Shown: positions 50,901 through 59,900 of the stretch, in pieces
Position numbering within the stretch: position 1 is the first letter of the stretch
Layout of the letters: the number at the start of each line of letters is the position of its first letter
NCBI GenBank assembly: GCA_951799405.1
Contig: OX637356.1
Location: 9,075,229 to 9,139,228, forward strand
Direction of reading: 5' to 3'
From: Agapetus fuscipes
Taxonomy: Eukaryota; Arthropoda; Insecta; Trichoptera; Glossosomatidae
DNA length: 64,000 nt
The notes under the pieces: model-generated
What the model saw: the letters and a program-made list of their open reading frames with translations, nothing else
Told to the model about the DNA's origin: nothing
Database searches by the model: none
Program-made: the position numbers and the translations under genes

Positions 50901-53900
50901 GGAGCCTGGAAGAGTCGCCAGGCAATTGTGAGTCTTATATATAATACTTCATCATCACTGACAACTCAATCTTGGCGTCCTTGATCAACCGCAGCCAATG
51001 CTGCTTGTCCAATGCCTTTTTAGAATAACCAAACATTTGAAATAACATTAATAGAGGAGATAGAATAAGTCTTGTCTTGTCTTGTCTTGTATCCTGCCGC
51101 CATTCCTCTAGGGGTGGCCAGTACCTCCACATAAGTGCCTCCACTTGACTCTGTCCCTGCATACTTCTTTCATCTCATCTAATTTCATCACTCTTTTCAT
51201 GCATGCTCTTCTCTTGTTTCCACTCTGTAAATTCCATTCATTCGCAATCTCACTTATCTGATCAATCCATTCTTTTCTAGGTCTTCCCCTTCCACGCTTA
51301 CCTATTACATTCCCTTTATACACTCTTTTTGTCAGTCGGTCTTCATTCATCCTTTCAATATGTCCAAACCATCGCATCACACTTCTTTGAACTTTCACTT
51401 TCACGCTTTCTTTTACTCCGCATTCATTCAGAACCCATTCGTTTCTCACTCTATCTTTCAGTGTTTTTCCTGTCATACTTCTTAAATGAGCCATTTCTAC
51501 GGTGCATACCTTATTTACTTCTCTTTCATTCACCGTCCATGACTCGCTTCCATACATCAGGGTCGGCAACAATATACAATTGTGTACCGCCATTTTCATT
51601 TTCTTTGGTATCCTTTTATTCTTCGCTATTCTACCAAACGCTCCTATCACGCATCTTCCTTTGCTGGCACGCTTCTCTAATTCCTTCGTGTGTATATAAT
51701 AAGTGTGCAAGGATATTTGGCATTTGATTATTGACACCGTGATTAAACAGATTAGGCTGTGATAATTTAACTGACATATGTTTGAAATAAAACTGCACCA
51801 TTTTGATTCCTGTCAGGCCCTCTTGATTTTAAATAGCTTTGACCTTGAGATGTTATTGGGTTATCAATATTCTATAAGTAATGAAATAAAACATGAATTG
51901 TTAATGGATAATGTTAATACCTGTGTCTGCCCAAGATGAAATAGGCTAGTGACATAAAACATCAGCTGTCTAATAGTTCTGATCCTCCATCTATTTCTTT
52001 TATATTGACCAATGCTACAAACCTGTAAATCAAAATTGACAAAAATTGGTACCAGTACAAAAAAAACATTCCTTATTTAAGAGTGGTAGGTATAAATGTG
52101 ACTCCTATTTCTTTCCCAGACATGAGTCGCCGCAGTTCTTTTGAGCTGGGAGAGAATGGCCGGGAATCTGAAGTGGTGGTGCTGAAGGAGAGGAGACTAG
52201 TGGCCTTGGAGCCCATCTACAGTGGAATGCTGCGGTTTGCCTTTCTCCTGGACGCCTGCCAGCCAGGATCTATACCTGATCCACATCTGATGGCTGCCCT
52301 CCTCGACCTGGTACAAAAATTACTCATAATGCTCCCACACTTGCCGTTCTTCCAATTCTATACATTTTGTTGATTTTCATTTAAGTATATTTTTATAATT
52401 TTATCATTTGAAATCGGAAAAGTGAGCCATCTTTTTTCTGTATGGGTGGTCAGCCTCGAACCAACCTATAGGTCAAGGAAAGAGAAAGATGGAATTAATA
52501 TCCTCTATTAATATTATATGGTTGTCTTCCAGCCCCACACTCCAGTGGTGTCCCGAGCCTGCATGCTGCTGGAGTGCGCCCATCTGGTGCACAACTGCAA
52601 CAAGGGGCAGTGGCCGCAGTGGATGAAGGTGGACCTGCCCAACCTCAGGCCGCCAGCCGCAGTACCTGGGAGAGGTAAACCATTACAGACAGAGAAGGCA
52701 GACTCCTGCTTTATTCTGGTTCACCTAATTCTTGGCATATTCCTGAGCATGTGTCATTGGAGTCATATCACATCTGTTTGAGAGAGATCGGCATTGTGTT
52801 GAATGCTTTATGTAGAGAAAATATCATCATATCTTATGAAAAAGCCAGAAATATGTCATATCTGATGGTACAAAGGAAAATCTGTGCTACATCAGACAAA
52901 ACACAAATAATACTGAATTGGTTTAGACAAGGCAAATAGAAATCTATATCTTTTTTTGATGGAATACAGAGAAATCAGCATCTAATCAAAATCTATATTC
53001 TCCATTACTGCAATGGACTCGGAATATTTTTGAATTTGGAACTTTTTTCTTGTCGAGCAAACATACAACCGTACTTAGCAACCAAGAACAAAATATTTTA
53101 TGTCAATTTATTGTTTTAGTTAACAAAAAGACATCATAGAATTGTAAGAATCTATTAAGCACTTAATTAAATTTAATCCTGAAGATAATCGAGAGATTGA
53201 AAACGTTTGTGTATATTTATTAAAATTAAATTAATAAATCGAATGAAAATAAAACAGATTTTGTAGGGTTTGTGTATTCACACAGTGAAAATTCATTTTA
53301 TTTAAAAAAAAAATTTTTTTTTCTAAAACGTAGTTTTATTTTCCCAATAATATTTTATACCTCAAGCACTTTCGACCTTCAATACTCAGGTCACTCTTCA
53401 TAATGACCTGAGTATTGAAGGTTGAAAGTGCTTGAGGTATAAAATATTATTCTGAAAATAAAACTACGTTTTAGAAAAAAAAAAAAAAATTAAAGAAAAT
53501 AAAACAGTGTTTCAGTAGAATTGTTTTGGTTATATAAAATTTAGTAAATATAAAATTATTATACATTTTTTTAGTTTCTTCACATCCTGGTATAAGACGG
53601 CTTCGAGCTGCTGGAAAAATGTTCTACCAATGGGGAGAGGTAAGGATCCATATTGTTTATATTTTTGAAAGAAATGTTTCCAAATTTACACATAAACTTC
53701 TACTTACATTTCTATGTGGCAATGCTTAATCTGAATTGTCATTTTTTTCAAAATTCTTTTGTACTTGCAGGCTATTGCCGGCAGATTGGAAGAAATGGTT
53801 CAAGAAGACAAGCAGCATGCAGCGCAAGTAGCTTCTATGGTAATAGATCCTGAGAAACAAAAGGAGCTCTTACAGCAAGATGAAGAGGAAGACTTCTTAG

Positions 53901-56900
53901 ATGAAGGTAAACAATTTGTAAAATATTATGATAGGTACACTTGTGATGACCAAGCTATCAAGTGCTTGAGATAAACGATCCAACACGGCTGCACATTAAT
54001 AGCTGATTCAAATTGTATGATCTGCATCTGAGTACAACCTCATCAAGGCATTGTGAGCTTGATTAAAAGCTGGCATAAGTATGACCAATCTAGTACTTAG
54101 TCAATTACTAGAGGAAATTATGACAAAATAATTATGTTCTTTGTCCTTTTTCGTATGCTTCCTCAAGGTCACATGCTTTGACCAGTCCGTAGTCTAGTGA
54201 TTAACACTTCTGAGTCGTGAATGAAAGGTTGTGGGTTTGAATCCCGGCGGAGCACAAAAAAATATACCATTTATAATTACATATATGCTCTTCACTGGGT
54301 AAAAAAATTCATATACCTTTACTAAAGACCGGTCATTAAAGGTCCATCCAGCCTTACAGCAACTGGGTCTTGCTTGAGAATTGGCGCCTTCTACAGCAAC
54401 GACCAAAGGGCTCTTGAGGTGTGATACACACAAAAACAGCGCTCACCAAATAAATCATCCTAGTATTATTATTCTGAACCAACTGGTAGTCTATTTGTAG
54501 TAACTTTAGATCATTTCCGACTGTATTGATGTTCCTCTGAGCTTATCGACAAGGCGCATTTTTTGTATACAATTTTTGTTTCTGTTCTTGATTTATAAGT
54601 TGGTATGAATTCCTTGACTAATAGGTTGGTATGCGGCTGACCACCCATTCTGTAAAAAATGGTTCACTTTGCCAATGTCACCCCGGTGTCAGGGAAGGTC
54701 GAGAAAAAGTTGCAGGGTTTATATTCATTTGAGATTTGGATTTTAATTTGTAAGTACACATTCAGCATTTGTAAACGCGAACCAAGAGCGTGCGTAGGGT
54801 ATTGGCAAATACATTTCAAAATAAATATTTTCTCCCATTCCTTCAAAATAACTCATTTGATATTGACTCAAGTGGAACGATGGCTCCAATTGAACTTAAA
54901 TTTTTAATTTTAAATTTGAATAGCTAGCTTAATTGTTTTTTTTACCATGTATTGCCTATCTATTAGGCGCATGTGCTTTTATGGGATGCACGCCCCTGGC
55001 GCGAACTTACATGTGTCTGTTTGTGGGCATGCATTTGATATTAGTTTTGAATTTTAAAATATCGTGAACTTAGATTATAGATGGGGGTAACTTATTTAAG
55101 ATCTATAAGGCCAGAAAGGTGGCTAAGGGTGAGCTGTAATAAAATAAACCCGCTGGCTAAGAAACTAGAAAAAATCTTTCAACTTCCAGCAAGCATACAG
55201 TTGCCGAGTGGGCCAATCGGTGCTGCGTGCCCAATCGCACTCCGCCTAGTTGCCTGCATGCTCCTCCTGGAGATCACAGCCTTCCTGCGAGAGACCTACC
55301 AGAACCTGCCCAAGATCACGGCCAGATCATCAGTGAAGGAGCGCCCCGCGCCCTGGGAGAGGATTTACAGGTCGTTGGTGCATATAGGGTGCCATAGATG
55401 GTTATATGTTACATGTTCTCTCCCCGTTCAATATCGCTAACGATACGTGCTCTTGTTGCGTGCTCCACAGCGACCGTGGTTCCCAAAAAATGTTGCGTGA
55501 AACACATGCTTAAATGTTGACACAATACACTCTTGAACAACCTTGAACAACGTTGAACATTGAAATATATAATCTTTTGATTTGTATTTAGATTTATTAC
55601 AAATTTGAAGATAGGAATTTTTCCTCGGCGGGCCAATGTCACACTTGTATGGAACCACAGTTCTTAACGAGCAATAACATTTTTGTTTTTGCCTTTTCCC
55701 TAACACTTTTTTCAGTACTGACAACACTGCGTTAATTTTTTTATTGACATTGACGTTTAACAACATTGTGGTTTGACAATGCAATTTTGTCTCTGTCAAC
55801 TCTAGTTTTGAGGCCATTATAATATTATAATATATCAAGAAATAAAAATAAAAAATGCTGCTGTTGGATATAGGCACAATATATGTACTTACTTCACAAA
55901 AACATTTGTAAAAAAGACAGCAAATTAACATTACAAAAATAATAAGAACCATGAATGATAATTAGGACACAAGTATTTCCCTCCAATATCAAATTGTCTT
56001 GAAGTTAGTTGCACATTGTCAAGATGGCAGAATTTCACTCTGAACGCTGTTTCAAATGCCTTTGGAAAGCACCATCCCTCATTCCCAGCTCCCGAGGCGA
56101 ATGGAAGCAGAAGATATACATTGTTCTTTGTTCAAAAAACACAAGTAAAATATAAAATCGGTTTTGACTACCTTACTAACAAAAGACATGGATGAAAAAC
56201 CCTTTACAAGTGTCAAACTAGCGCTTCAATTCAAAATTGTATGAAACAAATTATTCTTGAATTCAAGTGTTAACTTGATGCACAAGAGAGTTTACAATCC
56301 ATAATCCACACTTGGGAACCACTGGTCCTGGAGGCATCAGTCTGTGAGTCCTGCATCGTGCTCTGATCAGTGTTTCTTTAACTATCACTGAACCTTCCTG
56401 TTAATACTAGAGAGTTGCTTTCCGGGATCTGTTGCCATGGTCTACTAGAGCTGAAGCTTCCAGACATTTTACTCGTGTCTGCGATGGGGTTCTTCAGCAT
56501 GAAAATGATGTGATGATGATGATAAACATCACAGTTTCATCAATATCATCTTCACACTGAAAAAGCCTATTGCAGACGTGAGCGAAACGTCCGGAAGCTC
56601 CAGCTCCAATAGACCATGGAAACAAACAACAGAAAGCAACTCTCCAGGATCAACAGCCGGCCGTGTAAGCCTTAAACTCCTTCCTGTTAATGATTCTTCA
56701 GTGCTGATGTCTGGAGCTTATCAATGTTTACAAATCAGGGACATTCCCCACAGTCCGGCCAACCAAATCCCAACTTGCATTCTGCATTTTATTGTTAGTT
56801 CACGCAACAATAAACATCAATGGTTTCTACAGTTTATTGATTTAAACTATATACTTGTGGCTCGGAAAAGCATCAACTTCATGGAAATTAAATATTTACA

Positions 56901-59900
56901 ACCCTTGAAATTTATTTTGACAATTACTTTTATTAATTTTTTTAAAACTGAACAATTTTAAAACTTATTTAAATCGGATATTTAACGAACCGTTTGGAGA
57001 GAACTTACATTATTCTCTACGTTTCGTCAGCGACGTAGCCGACGTCTTCAGGAGAACATCCTCTCTGTAAGGCGACTGAGGATGAACTGAATTTGAAAAA
57101 CACTTTGTCATAAATCACTGACTACCTTCGAACGAAGGTAGTAATTATGTTTTGGTCTGTTACACATGTACCACTTTCATCTTGTGTGTATTCCACATCA
57201 CTAGATGGTATTATGTTACCTGTATACACCGCACTAATAATATCGTTGTCTTTGACATGAAACTTGGGTACTGGTATCAGTAGTGAGTTTAATGTGGGTT
57301 TCCAAATACTGGACAATTTGAAGCTGTCCTCTCTGTTGAAGTTAGGATGTCTATAAATTTCAATGGCCTCTCTTACAAGTCTGGGAATCAAGAATTTTTC
57401 TTTCGATAGAACCTTCGTTTGGTCGAATCTAATGAGGTGCAGGCTGCCTTTGGCGGAATGATCGCAGATTGCCGATTTATTGGGGTTGTTTGTTTTCATT
57501 GCCCCAATATGTTCCTTGAGGCGCACCTTAATGTTTCTTTTGGTTTGACCGATGTAGAAGGCACCACATTCGCAAGGTACCTTATAAACGCCCGGGGAGT
57601 CCAGGGGGGTGCTATCTTTCACACTACGAAGCATCTGTGAAATCGAGCTAGGAGGACTAAAAATTGTTTTTATATTATATTTAAATAATAATCGTCCCAG
57701 TTTTTCGGAGAGGCCACGGATGTAGGTAAGGTATGCTTTTTGACGGGGTACTTCGCATGTGATGTTAGCCTTCTTATTAAGAGTCTTGATTGCCATTGAG
57801 TAGCCTTGAAATTTATATTAATTTCAATTTCAATACATCAAGATCAAGTTATCGTAGTCAATTAGTTAACGTTTCACACTCAATATTGGAAAGTCATTGG
57901 TAAGATTCCCCAGCGGAACGCTCAAGACTGGTCACAATTCCTTACCCCAGCCTTACAATGCGGTAAGAAATTGCACTATATGTGCAGATTAGTTGCATGA
58001 TAGGATAGCATATTATGAAGAGCTATGTGGTATTTATGGGCTTTAAAAATGGGTCCAAATCTCAAAGAAAGAGATGGCATTCGGAACTCTCAACTGTCAA
58101 AAGACCAACCTAACGCAGAGATGTGTTTTTACAGGTTTATTACTTTTTATGCCTTTATAATTATTAGGTACTGTCATTTGTTGAATCTGACAGTTCAGTC
58201 TGATTTTATGATGATACTATGATTAACGTTTAGCAAGATATGAGTAAAGTTAGGTTATGTTATGTTAGGTTCGCAAATACCATTCACAACATCTTTAAGT
58301 AATAATCCAGTACCTATAGCTCTTTGTTTAAAAATATATTGTTGGTCACTAAAAGGATGCGGTTTTAATGTCTTTTTTTAACACTTTTTTAAGCTTCAAC
58401 AATCTAGTTTGAATCAATATTCTGTGAAGCCATTGTACATAAGTGTCTCCATATATATTGTACATGTACCTACCACACTAACATACCACCTACTTGCTTG
58501 ACATGTCATGTTCATCATCATCATCACTAACCTTTATCAATGTCATCAACTGACTTACTGTTTGCCATTTTCCTGTTAAAACGATCCGTTCCACTGTTAG
58601 TTCAATGAGAGCTCTTGATTCTGATAGCTTCCCTTCTAATTTATCTTCTTTCAAAAGATTTAATAATCATCTTCGCCTTTCAGGTTAAATTTTATCCGAA
58701 GAAGTTCAAATTTATTAGATTAACCCATTGGGATCAAAAATTGTATTCAGTAGATAATACAGCTTAGAATTAGAATGTGGTCGAGAGCTTATTTGCTAGA
58801 GCGCTTAGCTTTTGGACATAAGACTGGCCCCCTTACGTGTGAAAATAAGTAAGTACCGTTTGCCCATGAGCACACAACAGTGTAACAAGAAGTTGCATTA
58901 TTTGTGCACCTTAGTTAGGTTTGCGTTGCATGCAGATTTTTTTCATCAGGAAGCAGATTGCAACATAAAAATTTTAGATGAGAATATGAAAGCTCAAAGA
59001 TATTTTCTTACTGAAATAACACCATCTATTTTTTTAAATGTTACCAATGGCATATTGGTAAAGTATTAATTTTGATCTTCTGAGGACCCGGTTCTTGTCC
59101 TGGAGGTGAGAAATTGTCTCCAAAAGTGAATGAATCTATTCATGGAGTGGTCAACAGCATAGGATCAGGTAGGACATGGGAAACCAACTGATTAAAGTAT
59201 TTTTCTACTCCCATTTGGTAATTTACTAATTACAAAACGGCTAACGCAATCACAATGCCATACATTTCTACACCCGTTGCATAATGTTACATTATGCAAC
59301 CGGTAACCGTGTTAAAATGAACATGTGCGCATGCGCATTGTCAGAATTGGAACCATTTTTAATTTCAAATGTCAACCTTGTATGGGGGTATGAAGACCTG
59401 TCAATCCAAGATGGCCGCAAGCGATCAGCTGATTAGGCTTCATACAATATTAGTGATATTCGGTAGGTAGGAATTACCGTGGTGATGAGACTTTCAGCCC
59501 TGTTCAGATGAAAATAAATAAGTATATTTTATGTGTAGAGTCAAATAAAAATTGTTAATAGTGCTAAAATTTATCGAATTTATTTATCGGATTGCTCCAA
59601 ATAAAGCTTTCCTTTTTTCAATGGAAAATAAAAAGCTTGAAAGGAAAACAAAACAAAAAATTTCACCGCAAAAAATAAACAAACTCAAAAAGTTACTTGG
59701 TTAATAGGTGAGTATGAGGTTGATCACCTATGCTGTACAAATTTGGTTCACCTGCCAATACAACTGCAGGGCATATGTTTATTTGAGTTTTGGGTTTGAA
59801 TGTTTAAGCTTATATGCAGGATGTAAAAGCGCGACCTTATACATATGTGTCGGCTTGTGGGCATGAATTCAATATGAAACCTAAATATAATTTATTTTTA

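Larger units (their letters stand above)
56916..57803 (-). mobile_element. Penelope-like element insertion, 5'-truncated
   Basis: 888 bp bounded by a perfect 13-bp direct repeat CCTTGAAATTTAT (56903-56915 and 57804-57816). It carries the GIY-YIG frame and, downstream in its own sense, a hammerhead-like fold. The reverse transcriptase part is missing. It lies antisense to unc80 in intron 26. Confidence 0.9.

Noticed and set aside
55437..55952. 171-codon minus-strand frame
   Set aside because: AT-rich, low-complexity residues, partly on a dispersed repeat (55610-55700), no recognisable domain, and no splice or start context.
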